A stretch of DNA of 64,000 bases from Purpureocillium takamizusanense (Eukaryota > Ascomycota > Sordariomycetes > Hypocreales > Ophiocordycipitaceae): positions 461,501 through 525,500 of the forward strand of contig NC_063074.1 in NCBI RefSeq assembly GCF_022605165.1, written 5' to 3'. Made by a program: the position numbers and the translations under genes. Positions 22,307-33,130 of the stretch are shown one piece after another (position 1 is the stretch's first letter; the number at the start of each line of letters is the position of its first letter). The notes under the pieces were generated by a model, which ran no database searches, was not told where the DNA came from, and saw only the letters and a list, made by a program, of their open reading frames with translations.

Positions 22307-24902
22307 TGTTATTTTTTCTTTCTTAATGTTGGACAAGCCTCGGGCGGCCACGCTAATCCTTCAGTTGCTGCAGAGATGCGAAATCATGACACGGCCTTCC
22401 AGAGAGGGGGGGGCGGGCGGCAGTGCGGCCGGTGGCCTGCCCTTGGATTTATGTAAACAACGGCGGCTCGCTGTTTTCGCAGCGCACTCTGTTGACACGT
22501 AGGACCAAGGGGAAGAGGAAGGATTGCGCAAAACAACCAGTGCTGGGTGTCTCACCCTGGTGGTGGAGGGACTGAGGACGCTTCATTCCTGGTGCGTGTC
22601 AGCAAAACCAAGGCCCTGTGTGGCCTTTCCATTCCTTTGGCGACCCATGGCCCTGGATCTGGGCCGCTCAGGATGTACGCGTGCTTCGCCGACCGCCGCT
22701 CGGTTGCGGGAATACGTAAGGCTTGGGACGTCTTTGATGCTTCACACCGGCCCTATGCCCCCCCCGTGAACTGACCCCCTTTCACGAGGTATAACGCGCG
22801 CGGGCACTGAGATTTGACCAAACAATCGCTCATTCGGACGAGCCAGCCAGCTCTATCTAACCAGCCAAATGCGGGCATGCTCTCGGAGAATAAAACCAAC
22901 TAACTTGGCTCCAACAGGGGTGGGAGCCTCAGACTGGCATGCAGCGGACGGCGAACGCACTTTGCGCTACCAACGTGTTAATAGACCTGACCTGACGCGT
23001 TCGCAGCGGTCCCAGCCTCTGCCCGGTTATTACGTGACTCAACAGCCACTTCCCCAGCCGCCGCGTACATGCCTCTCAGATGCGCCGTGGACTGTGGCCG
23101 TAGACCATGTTCGTAGTACCACCGACCACTGTCAAACCATCCCCCCCCCCTTCCTCCCCTAGCCGACAGTTTGTGAGGCTGGAACCTTGTGCTGCTTGAC
23201 GAAGAGACTTTTGTTGAGGGCGATGGAGGCTCTTGACGGTGGTGCCGGGGCCGAATGACGGCGACATCCGACTGGACGGAGCACATTTGGCGTGTGGTAG
23301 CAGCAGTCCCCCGATGCGATCCATCTTGTCAAATGCCTCCCTGCTCGTCGCGCCCGCCCGGGAGAGAGAGAAGCGAACGATTAGTTCCTGCTCCACTTGG
23401 ACGTGTCGCGCGTCCCTTTCCCTAGCGGGCACTGACGCGACGAGGCGGAATCCACAAACGAGCGAGACACGTCGACGTCCCATCGGCTGGGCCCCCCTTC
23501 TTCTTCATGTCCCTCCTTGGCCATCGCTAAGAACCCCCCACGGGAGATGATTCGCTGGCGAACGTGTCATTGCCCTGGGGTTGCCGACGTCGCTCCCGTC
23601 TGCCGGCGGGGGGGTTGGAGCAAAGCCTCACGTACGTGCTTTGCACGCTGGCTCGAACTGCAGACGGCTGACCGCGTCAGACCATTGCTTCGACATCGGT
23701 ACGCAGCTGCTCATCTTGGGGTGTCAGAGAGTCACCCTTGAGCGCCACCTTCCTACCTAGCCTCTCGCAGTTATGGCAATGTCCCCTGGACTCTTCCAGA
23801 CTTCATCTGGCGCAACACACCCACGTGGAGGACGAGTCCCCAATCAGGCGAGCGTCTGGTCACAACCCCTAGCGACTCTATGAGCGACCCAGGTTATCAT
23901 CATCCCATCTTTGTCACCGAGGTGCCCCGTTCAGCCGGGGCCGGCGGGGACACCTCCGAACCACTCACTCTCCACAGCGGAGCCGAAACGCACAGCTCGA
24001 TAGTAATACCTTGGGTAGCACTGTAGCAGTATTTATAGTCCTGGTCCCTGGACAATACTACGTACTCGAGTCCCCGGCAGCGCGCTATATTGCGTCAATT
24101 TAGCAAAAAAGTGTATGGAAACGCTACTACGTAGTGCCCAAGTTATCACGCCTTTTTGTAACACGCGCCCGACCCTCGTTTACCAGCGGGGGGGTTTCGG
24201 ACGGGCACATGGGCTTGGCTGCTACGCTGACAGGTCCAGCGATGGGACGCCTGCACGGATGCATCGGCAACCCCGTCTGCTTTTGGCGCGAGCCTGCGCA
24301 GCTCAGCTCAGCCCAGCCGGCAGGCCTATAGTCTATCTAGGAGATGCAAGCCTCGAGCGAAACGAACATGTCTTAGATGCCGATGGGAGTTCCCGCTTCG
24401 GGCAGGTCAATCGCCCCCCGATAATACTTTGGTGCCTACGTTGCCCTTGCGGGAAGAAAGACCAAAGAAAGCTCTCTCCGGTGGTCCTTTGACAACCCAG
24501 CCAGCCAGGGACATACATAGCGGGTGGGGAACCTTTTGGCAACGCAACGCCACCGATCTGCAGGAACCAGGAAGCGATCCCAGTGCGTGTGGGGGGTTCC
24601 CGGGGGGGGGGGGGGGGGCCAAAGTGCGGAGATGGCCGTGTTGCTCGCTTACGGGCACTAACACTCTAGAAGCGTCACACGAAAGAGATAAGACTCGGAG
24701 AATGACACCCTACGCTGCTCGCTTATGCATAGAAAGCTGCACAGACGAGAAAAGAAAGGCAAAGAAAAGAGAAACCCAAATATAACTTCCCCCCCCCCCC
24801 CAGCTCGCCGCCAGGTTGTCGTCATTCCTCTCCCGCAACTTGAGCCCACTGTAAAGGGTTTCCCCATTCAAACGACAACTGCGGAAGAGAAAAAGAGGCA
24901 TC
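22307..24902. other. Divergent intergenic region, 2.6 kb
   Basis: Between the small secreted gene and the metallophosphatase. Several 90-135-residue frames cross it on both strands, but none has a credible start, splice pattern or domain. AT-rich stretches occur at 24040-24110. G17 at 24602-24618 and C runs near 23141-23151 and 24790-24801 are homopolymers whose length may be unreliable. The metallophosphatase leader is purine-rich near 24870-24900. Confidence 0.5.
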
Positions 24903-27452
24903 ATGCTGCTCAGGTCCCGCGGTGTCGTCGCAGGGCTCGCCGCCGCCGCCGCCTTCGTGACCGGTGTTGTTGGCTGCGGCCAGCATCAAGACTCGTGCTA
25001 CGGCCCTACGAACAAGGTTGAGCATGTCCGCCACGTGAAGCGCATGCAGCCCGGTGCGCCCGGAGCCGCATACGGACCCAAGGGACCCTTGGAATGGGGG
25101 CAGGTCAACTTTCTCCATACGGTATGTCATTGCCATCCATGGCTGCCTGTGTTTCTTGTTATTTTATTAGAATTTGGTGATGTACTGTTCGGGGGGACAG
25201 ACATTCTTTCAAGTGTTCGTCGATATACAACTGTGCTAAACACGTCCTCCTCCATCCGCAGACGGACACCCACGGCTGGCTCGAAGGCCACCTCAAGGAG
25301 CAAAACTACGGCGCCGACTGGGGCGACTTTGTGAGCTTTAGCCGCCGCATGAAGCACACGGCCAGGAGCATGGGCGTCGATCTCCTCCTCGTCGACACGG
25401 GCGACCTCCACGACGGCAACGGCGTTTCCGACGCCACGACGCCCGACGGCACCAAGTCCATGCCCATCTTTAGCGAGATTGACTACGATCTCCTGACCAT
25501 TGGTGCGTCTACTACCACACTTGGGAGAAATCTATACGACTTTGCCCCTGTTGCTAAAACACGAGCCCAAAAGGGAACCACGAGCTCTACGTGACCGAGG
25601 TGGCCTACCAAATGTTCAACGAGTATGCCCGCAAGTGGGGAGACAGATATGTCACGTCCAATGTCAAGGTGCTGAACCAGACGACGGGCCAGTACGAGTA
25701 CGTGGGAGCCACCCACCGCTACTTTACGACGGCAAAGGGGCTTCGCATCATGGCCTTTGGCGTCCTCTTTGACTTTACCGGTACGGTCGCCCGTCGCTCG
25801 CCCGCCCTACTCATCACTCATCGCTGGTCGTCGTCTTCATGTGTTGCCAGCTAACGCGGGAGAGAGAGATGTGGCCAACCAGGCAACTCAAACGCCTCCC
25901 AGGTCCTCAAGGCAAAGGACATGGTCAAGGAGAGCTGGTTCGCCGACGCCCTCGCCAGCAAGCAGCCCGTCGACATGTTCGTCCTCTTCGGCCACAACCC
26001 CGTCCGCCAGACCGACCGCGCCAGCACCTTCCAGACCGTCGTCGACGCCATCCGCCGCGCGCACGCCAAGACGCCCGTCCAGATCTTTGGCGGCCACAGC
26101 CACATCCGCGACTTCTCCGTCTACGACGACGCCTCCGTCGCCATCGAGTCGGGCCGCTACTGCGAGACGCTCGGCTGGGTGTCCGTGTCGGGCTTCGACG
26201 CGTCCAACAGCGGCTTCAGGGGGGTCGTCCCGAACCCGCGCGGCGTCAGGAACCCCTCGCGCCCGGCCAGGCCCGGCTCCAGGTCCCCGTTTGTGTACTC
26301 GCGCCGCTACCTGGACTGGAACCGCAAGACGTTCATCTACCACTCGCGCGTTGGCGGTGGCGAGGGCGAGTTTGACTACCACTCGGGCGAGCGCGTCACG
26401 GGCGACATCGGCAAGGTGCGCGACGAGCTGAGGCTCGGCGACGTCTACGGATGCGCCCCGCAGGACTGGTGCATCAGCTGCGCGCCCTTCACGGACAAGA
26501 AGAAGAACATCTTCCCCGGCGTCATTTTCCCGGCCGTCTCTGCGGTTGTCCTCAACAAGACCCGCGCTGACAGGTCGCGCATGATCCTGGGCAACACGGG
26601 GGCCATTCGCTTCGACCTGCACAAGGGCCCTTTTACGTATGACGACAACTTCATCGTGGCGCCCTTCCGCGACGTGTTCCTCTACATTCCCGACGTGCCG
26701 TTTGACAAGGCTTCAAAGGTCATCGACCAGTAAGGTTTCCCCCCTATCTGCGGGGAGGGGGAGGCACGTATGCCGCGTTCACGACTGACTCACTCGTTCT
26801 AGGCTCAACAAGGGCCCCGTGAGCAAGCGACGAGACCTCGTCTCGATGCCTGTTCCGGAGGATGAGTGCACGAATCCGACGCTGGGCTACATGAGCCGCC
26901 GCGACATCCGTGAGGAACGCGGAGTTGTTCGCCGCCAAGAGGCCGTCGTGCCTGGCTATGTGACCAAGGACGACTGGGGCACCGATGGTAAGCCAAGCCC
27001 CTGCATCCTCGGACAGGCTCAAGACGAAGAGATTGACATGCCGTAGGCGATGATACGGAGCACTCTGAGATTCCCAACTACACCATTCCTCCCTACTGGG
27101 AGGCCCGCGCGTCGTTTCCCAAGGATGGGAGCAACCCCGACAAGGTTGACCTCATCTTCTTTGACTTGTAAGCCTATACGAACTACATCCTCCCTCACGA
27201 CGTCCGGCATATATGGTACAAACGCTAAGATTCTGTAGTATCAAGACAAAGGTTCTCAACGACCTGGGTGCTGGGTACACGGATGACATGGTCCAGTGCT
27301 ATGTCAATTGCAGCTTCTCGTCTCAAGGTAAGGACTCAGCTGCGCGTTGTCGTCAAGTACCGTTGTGGGTGACTAACGTTGCGCCAGATTTTATGCTGCC
27401 ATATGCAAAGCTAGCATGGCAGGAGAACAAGGATAATTGCCCGGTCGTCTAG
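24903..27452 (+). CDS. Secreted/vacuolar calcineurin-like metallophosphatase (YHR202W type)
   Basis: A 5'-nucleotidase-like metallophosphoesterase related to the yeast YHR202W group. Eight exons (24903-25121, 25262-25502, 25574-25780, 25883-26729, 26803-26987, 27047-27167, 27239-27327, 27388-27452) give 657 residues. A hydrophobic signal segment covers about residues 6-25. The dinuclear metal site is complete: D75-x-H77 in TDTHGW, D121 in GDLHDG, N155-H156 in GNHE, H260 in LFGHNP, and H294/H296 in GGHSH. The C-terminal part, from about 420, has [13 protein letters not shown] and probably forms the nucleotidase C-terminal domain; it also has [18 protein letters not shown]. Each intron is GT..AG and the frame closes at a TAG. 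The natural substrate is unknown. It converges on the PrpF-like gene with 226 bases between stops. Confidence 0.9.
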
Positions 27453-27678
27453 ACGCTTCACAATCAGACTGGGATGACGTACAAAGTAGACTGCATTGTA
27501 CAAATCTGTTGGACGCTGCGATGGTGTGTACAGCGAGGCGTTGGTGGTGTGCAGACTGAAAGGTGTCGAGCGAGGGTTTGGAGTGCTGAGACGGGCGGCG
27601 TAGAAAAAGCATCAAGCGTGACACTCTGATTATGAATTGCGCCAGAGGGGTATATTAGCAGCGGCAAAGAAGGCGAGT

Positions 27679-29061
27679 CTAGTAGTACACATGCCCCTTC
27701 ATCAGGACCCTCGCCGTCCGCAGCAGCTTTGCCGATTCTATCCTGCCGTCGCGCATCACCGTCCCGACATCCAGCTTGCCGCTTGGGTGTCCCAGCGTGA
27801 GCGTCACATCCGCCTGCCCGGCCGTGGTGGCCACGTCCTTGCCCGCCTCGGCGAGCAGGCCGGCCGCCAGGGTGCCGGGCATGCGGGCGGACGCGCCGAG
27901 GCACAGGGCTAGGGTCAGCGGCATGGCCTTGTGGGCCTGGCCCATGGACATGGCGAGGCAGCGCAGGTCCATCCCCGGGGGGGTCTCGGCGCGGGGGAAC
28001 AGCAGCACGATCTTGGGCACGCTTTCGGTGTCGGGGTCCAGCCCCATGCGCGAGGCGCCCGCGCGGCGGACCTGCTCCAGGCGGTCCCTGAGCTGCGCGT
28101 CGGCCTCGACGGCGGCGGGCGTCAGGGCGCTGGCCTGCGCGAGAGCGCCCAGCCCCAGCCCCAGCCCGGGGTCGCGCGTGGAGACGAAGACGCCCGGGTT
28201 GCCGACGTCGACGAGCGACGCCGTGACGCGGGCCCCGTCGGGCAGGCGCAGCTCGTCGGTGGGCGAGCCCGTGGGCAGAGCCCTGCCCGTCTTGGCGCCG
28301 GCGGGGTCCTCGAAGCCCAGGGTGATGAGCGAGTGCGTGCCGGGCACGCCGTCCATGGCGTAGTCCCCGTCCGGACAGTAGGCGAGCGGCCGGCCGGCGA
28401 CTCTGAAGCGCGAGACGATGACCTTGGCGGTATTCGTGTTGAACATGCGCACCGAGGCCCACGCGTCGCCGTGGTCGTCGCGCTCGACGAGGCCGGCCGC
28501 GGCGGCGACCCCCTCGGGGACGAAGCCCAGGTCCCAGGCGGCGGGGCCGACGACGGAAGACATGTTGCCGCAGTTGCCGGCGAGGTCGAGGGCGCCGTCG
28601 CGGATGCCGACCTGGACAAAGGTGTAGTCGACGTGGACGCCGCCGGGCCGCCGCTGCGAGGGCGGCGACAGCACCACGACCTTGGAGGTGGAGGACAGGC
28701 CGGAGCCCATGCCGTCGAGCTGGCGGGCGAAGAGCGGGTCCGGGGCGCCCATGGCCGGGGCGAGGACGGACGGCCAGAGGCGCTGCTCGGCGGGCAGGGC
28801 GTCGCGGCGGATGACGAGCCCGTTGGAGGTGCCGCCGCGGACGAACCAGGCGGGGAAGCGGCGCTGCGCGTGGGCGGGCATGGAGGAGGCGGAGGAGGCG
28901 GAGGAGGGCGATGAGGACGAGGCAGCGGCGGAAGACGTGGGGGTGATGGAACGTGCCAAAGGGGGAGCGGCGGCGGCGGCGCACGTGCCCTTGGCCCGGC
29001 TACATGCCCGTGGGACGACGCGCCACGGGCACGCGCGCAGAGGCTGCGTCGCCGTGGCCAT
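27679..29061 (-). CDS. PrpF-family (methyl)aconitate isomerase-like protein
   Basis: An intronless 460-residue member of the PrpF/DUF453 family, whose bacterial members isomerise 2-methylaconitate or related unsaturated tricarboxylates. The first 60 residues are rich in Arg, Ala and Ser without acidic residues, like a mitochondrial presequence. Conservation starts at FVRGGTSNGLVIRRDALP. Family motifs include DGMGSGLSSTSKVVV (candidate catalytic Lys127), DLAGNCGNMSSVVGP (candidate catalytic Cys164) and, near the end, ASRMGLDP. An alternative start at Met61 would remove the presequence. GC content is very high, and the lack of introns contrasts with neighbours. Fungi normally run the methylcitrate cycle without PrpF, so its substrate is unclear. 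Confidence 0.87.
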   Translation of the reverse strand: MATATQPLRACPWRVVPRACSRAKGTCAAAAAPPLARSITPTSSAAASSSSPSSASSASSMPAHAQRRFPAWFVRGGTSNGLVIRRDALPAEQRLWPSVLAPAMGAPDPLFARQLDGMGSGLSSTSKVVVLSPPSQRRPGGVHVDYTFVQVGIRDGALDLAGNCGNMSSVVGPAAWDLGFVPEGVAAAAGLVERDDHGDAWASVRMFNTNTAKVIVSRFRVAGRPLAYCPDGDYAMDGVPGTHSLITLGFEDPAGAKTGRALPTGSPTDELRLPDGARVTASLVDVGNPGVFVSTRDPGLGLGLGALAQASALTPAAVEADAQLRDRLEQVRRAGASRMGLDPDTESVPKIVLLFPRAETPPGMDLRCLAMSMGQAHKAMPLTLALCLGASARMPGTLAAGLLAEAGKDVATTAGQADVTLTLGHPSGKLDVGTVMRDGRIESAKLLRTARVLMKGHVYY

Positions 29062-31178
29062 GGCGACTCGCGGGCGGGGGTTCTGTCTGGGTGTGTGCCG
29101 GTGGTGGTGTGTGCCGGTGGTGGTGTTTGCCGCGGGACGGTGAGATGCATGCGTGAGGAGGGAGCGAGGTCGGCACGCCAGTCGGCTCCGGGTCGGCTAT
29201 CGACTCAGAGTTGTGGAGCCGGGGACCGAACGAACCCCCCTTTACGGCCCCAACAACCGTCCCATCCCGGAGGCGGAGGCGGAGGCGGGTGGCTGGGCGG
29301 GGCGGGGCGGAAGGGCCGCTGCCCCCCGGGCTTCCAACCTGCTTCCGCCCGGCCACCGCCGGGGACCCCGGTGACGAGAACGGGCGACGTCGTACCCCAC
29401 GCCGTAGCCTCACCAAAGACGAAGCCGGAAACACACAAAGATAAAGGGCTGGAGACACTTGCACGCAGGTCTCGCGTCCAGCTGCAAAGACATTGGGCAC
29501 TCCATTGACGGCGTTGCACATCTCAATCCCCCACCCCTTTTGCAAATCGCAAGCAAGCTCCTCTCCACAAAGTCTCCGGCCGGGTGCACGAGATGAAGCA
29601 AGAAGGAACCACCGCAGGGTACGTACAGTAACATGTTTGATATGCGCGCGTCCTACATGCGGAAATTCCGTTGCCAGACAGGGACATGCAGTTCGCCGCC
29701 GGCTGACCATCAGGCCGGATGCGCAATGTCTTGTCTTGTTTGATGAGCTCCCTCTCACAGAGGCACCGCCAAACAAAGTTTGGCCGCACAGACGGGACGA
29801 GCCCCCTTCTGCGGGCATACAACTACCCAATCGCGTCTGGTCTGGTGGTGCTTGCCGCCCTCGATTGCGGGAGGAGGGCCTTTCTTTTCAGAGTGAATTC
29901 AACTGGACGGGTGGCAGTAAATGGTTCGGTTCGTTCCCTGCTTGCCTTGTTGGGCCCCTCTCTGCGAGGGAGCCGAACCAGCCAGCCAGCCAGCCCAGCC
30001 CAACCACCGGGCCCGTCCGTGGTCAGCCATCACAGCGCTACGTTTCACTCGTCAGAGACGAGCGGCTACGTAGTGACAACCACGAGTAACAAGCCAGCAT
30101 CAACGCAACGCAGTGTCGGGAAGCGCAGCCGGCCACGGTCCAGTGGGTGGCGGTGGTTGTCCCCCCCCCCCCCCTCCCCCCCTGCAGCAGCTTCCCCCCT
30201 GCACCCTAACCCCCCCAAAAACGGGAAAAAGAAAACCATCGCCAACCAACCAACAAAACGGACACGACGTTTTTCTGAACTTTACTTGAGCGTTAGCGGC
30301 GATGAAGGGCGGCGCATCGTCCCAGAAACCACCCCCCCCTTACCATTTCAACACTACGGTGCGCCCCCACCGTGGGACCGGTACCAGACACTGATTATTT
30401 AGCGCTCATGGGCCGTGTCGTCAACGAGAAACACGACTCCGTAGGGTGCATTGGTATTAGAGGACTGCACCAAGTAACGCGCCCCCCATCCATACGCTTG
30501 ACAAAGTTTGGATGTGACGCACAGGACCGGGCGAGGCCGCTCTCGTCTTGCAAGCTGAGGGGCAGGGGAAAAGGGTAGCTGCTTTGCGCCCGACCTCGTG
30601 CCATACATATATGGCTCATCATTCACTTGTATACTGTATATATTGATGGGATGTACTAACTTAGGAAGTAGTTCAGTGCCGTGCGAACCGGACTGGCTCT
30701 CTCGTCGCCACTCGTGCCGTCGTCATCGTCCGCCCATCCGCGTTCGACGGTTTCACCACAAGCCACCCGCACTGGCAACTTGCCAGTACCCTTTCACGAG
30801 AGAGAGTCAATCGGCCCCCTCCCCCAAACGGGCTCGCCTCGTTCGGTCATTCATTGATTGTCTCGCTCGCGCGCATCGCCCCTTTGGTGCGCTCTCCGTC
30901 ACTGTCTCGACAAGCCAGCCTCGTCCTTTGCTCTTGAGCTCCCAAGACAAAAGACTTTGCTTTAATCCACCTGATTTCCTCTCTCTCTCTCTCTTTTCTT
31001 CCAAAAGCAAGAGTCCTTTTTGCACTGCCTTTGCGGCCCCCCGTTTCCAAAGCCACCTCGGCGGAACAAAAGCGCCACACGTACAAACGACTTACACGGA
31101 CTGACCGGGCATCACCACCACCACCACCACCACTACCATCAACACTATTGAAAACAAGCTCTTGCCCCCCATCCCACG
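29062..31178. other. Divergent intergenic region, 2.1 kb
   Basis: Between the PrpF-like gene and the small secreted gene. A C14 run lies at 30161-30174. The last 250 bases before 31179 are pyrimidine-rich (CTCTCTCTCTCTCTTTTC near 30980-30997), a likely leader. TATA-like ATATATATGG is at 30605-30614. Frames of up to about 230 residues are compositionally biased and overlap antisense frames, so none is called. Confidence 0.5.
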
Positions 31179-31892
31179 ATGCGCTTCGCGCCCGCCCTCG
31201 TCGCCGTCGCGGCGCTCGGCGGCAGCTACTCCCCCTTGGCACCTTTCGCCGCCGCCTCCGCATCCGCATCCGCATCCACCACCGCCACCACCCAAGACCG
31301 CGACTGGGCACAAATCATCACCGCCACCTTCAAAAACAACAAGCCCTGCGGCGCCACCGCCAACGACGTCGACTGCCGCACCCCCGCCCAGGCCGCGCCG
31401 TTCGTCGCGCAGTCCTTCAGCGCCTACGGCCTCACCTGCCCCGCCGAGCAGGCCGCCGTGCTCGCCGTCATGGCCCTCGAGTCGGGCGAGTTCCACTACA
31501 AGCACAACATGTTCCCGCCGCCGGGCCGCCCGGGCCAGGGCACCGCCAACATGCAGTCGCCGCTCTTCAACCTGCGCTACGCGAAATCCATCCCCGCGGT
31601 GGCGCCGCACGTCGCCAACGTCACCGAGGACATGGTGACCGGTGGTGGTAATGGCCTGCCCGCCGCGGAGCTCAACCGCATCCTCGCCCTCGTCACCGTC
31701 GACGAGTACAACTTTGGCAGCGGCGCGTGGTTCATGAGCTCGCAGTGCGCAAAGGCCGTCCGCAACGTGCTGCGCAGGACCCCCGACCAGGGCTGGCTCC
31801 AGTACAACGCCCAGTGCGTGGGGGTCCCTGGCGATGACCCGGACAGGCTGGCCTACTGGACGCGGGCCAAGGCCGCCATGGACATTAAATGA
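31179..31892 (+). CDS. Secreted protein with lysozyme-like Glu motif, function unknown
   Basis: A single-exon 237-residue protein. It begins with a hydrophobic signal sequence (about residues 1-27), then an Ala/Ser/Thr spacer and a folded domain from about residue 40. Conserved-looking blocks are PFVAQSFSAYGLTCPAE, VLAVMALESGEFHYKHNM, NMQSPLFNLRYA and YNFGSGAWFMSSQC. The LESGEF segment in a helix followed by an aromatic/His stretch and a substrate-groove-like loop recalls the catalytic Glu of lysozyme/transglycosylase folds, with Glu101 the candidate. Five Cys (57, 66, 87, 190, 213) suggest disulfides. Similar proteins occur widely in fungi as uncharacterised secreted proteins; the enzyme activity is only inference. 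Confidence 0.82.
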   Translation: MRFAPALVAVAALGGSYSPLAPFAAASASASASTTATTQDRDWAQIITATFKNNKPCGATANDVDCRTPAQAAPFVAQSFSAYGLTCPAEQAAVLAVMALESGEFHYKHNMFPPPGRPGQGTANMQSPLFNLRYAKSIPAVAPHVANVTEDMVTGGGNGLPAAELNRILALVTVDEYNFGSGAWFMSSQCAKAVRNVLRRTPDQGWLQYNAQCVGVPGDDPDRLAYWTRAKAAMDIK

Positions 31893-31910
31893 TTTTTTTT
31901 TAAAAAAAAA
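31893..31910. repeat. T9A9 palindrome (copy 1)
   Basis: Exactly nine T followed by nine A, starting 2 bases past the stop codon of the secreted protein. An identical T9A9 lies at 33145-33162. It could serve as an AU-rich 3'-end signal. Confidence 0.7.
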
Positions 31911-32398
31911 TAATAGACGTGCACGTGCGACTCCAGGACGATATACAGTATACAGTTGAGGGGAATCGCCGGCAGTGTAAATATCAACTTGAACTACCTT
32001 TTCATCATGTTCGCTTCCCCTCTCCACGCCCCAGTCAGTGATGGACACTTGACGAAACAGCTCTCTTTTCTCAACTCTGCGTCTCACTCATTACCCACCA
32101 CCAAGCAAGGCCCGACAAGCTGACTGATGACTCTCTCTCTCTGTCCGGCCTGTAAGTTGCAACCAACCCCCGCGATGCCAGTCACCTTGACAGCAAACGC
32201 AGGGACAGCGGTCTCGACTCTGGATGGCGTAGGCTCGTTACAACGTTGTATGCCACCCTCGTCACACGCAAGCGAACCCGCCCACCAACCCCAAACCCCT
32301 CACTCACGCACTCATTCACCCACTCAGTCACTCACTCGCGCAACGAAACAAACGGGTTCCAACTTTCCCCACGAAAAACATCATCGCAACTCCACTCA
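31893..32398. other. Convergent 3' region, 0.5 kb
   Basis: Holds the 3' ends of the secreted protein and the GGCT-like gene. CACTCA/CTCACT-rich sequence occupies about 32300-32340. No gene is seen. Confidence 0.45.
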
Positions 32399-33130
32399 TC
32401 AGATGCTCCCCCGCGGATGTCCGCCGCCACCGCCGCCGCCCTTCTTATTCCTCCAGAACCTCCTCATCACCCTGTCCGCATACGCCTCGTCCAGCCCCCA
32501 GTTCCACACCGCGTCGCGGATCCCCTCCTCCATCCTCCCGACGTACTCGTCGCGCGGCGTCCCCTCCGTCACCCTCTGCCTGTCCACGTAGACGAGCGCC
32601 CGCACCGGCTCGTCGCCGCCCGCCGCCGCCGCTTCCCCTCTGCCATCATCCCCCTCCCCCTCCACCTCCACCTCCAACGGCGACGGCCTCGTCGCCCAGC
32701 GCACGTAGTCGCAGTGCATCCGCTCGTACGCCCACGGCACCCCCTCGTACCCGTCCAGCCGCGCCTCGTCCTGCGGCGGCAGCAGGTAGAGCAGCCCGTA
32801 CACGCCGGCCGCCTTTCTCCCCCTACTGCTGCTGCCGCTGCCGCTGCCGCTGCCGCTGCTACTCCCGCCACTGTTGCTGCTAGTATTACCCTCGCCCGTC
32901 GTCGTCGTCGCCGCCGCCGCCGTCATCGGCACCACGTTGGCGTACCCTCTCTCGTTGATAATCCACCTCCAGCCCTCGAGGAAGCCCAGCCCCACGGGCG
33001 TCGAGAACGGGCACCGCTGCCGCATCTGCCTGGTCGACAGGTTGCTCCCGTACGCAAAGTAGAGGATCTCGTGCCGCGTCTCCTGCGTCACCGTCATGAT
33101 GCTGTCCTGCGACTCTTGGCTGTCGTCCAT
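32399..33130 (-). CDS. Gamma-glutamylcyclotransferase-like protein
   Basis: A single-exon 243-residue protein of the GGCT/AIG2-like fold, which cyclises gamma-glutamyl groups to 5-oxoproline in glutathione-related metabolism. It shows the substrate-binding loop YFAYGSNLS (residues 24-32) and the catalytic acid as Glu129 in LDGYEGVPW. Strand elements VGLGFLEGWRWIINERGYANVVP and AAGVYGLLYLL fit the fold. A Thr/Ser/Gly-rich low-complexity insertion (about residues 71-105) separates two core strands, and a second acidic/Gly insertion lies at 153-173, so it is longer than compact homologues. The substrate cannot be read from sequence. Confidence 0.88.
   Translation of the reverse strand: MDDSQESQDSIMTVTQETRHEILYFAYGSNLSTRQMRQRCPFSTPVGLGFLEGWRWIINERGYANVVPMTAAAATTTTGEGNTSSNSGGSSSGSGSGSGSSSRGRKAAGVYGLLYLLPPQDEARLDGYEGVPWAYERMHCDYVRWATRPSPLEVEVEGEGDDGRGEAAAAGGDEPVRALVYVDRQRVTEGTPRDEYVGRMEEGIRDAVWNWGLDEAYADRVMRRFWRNKKGGGGGGGHPRGSI

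Noticed and set aside
23076..23550. Antisense pair of about 105 and 135 codons
   Set aside because: Both frames are compositionally biased and neither has a motif, splice signal or leader.
24602..24618. G17 run as a functional G-quadruplex
   Set aside because: A single homopolymer run; similar C and G runs occur in several gaps and may reflect sequence-length error.
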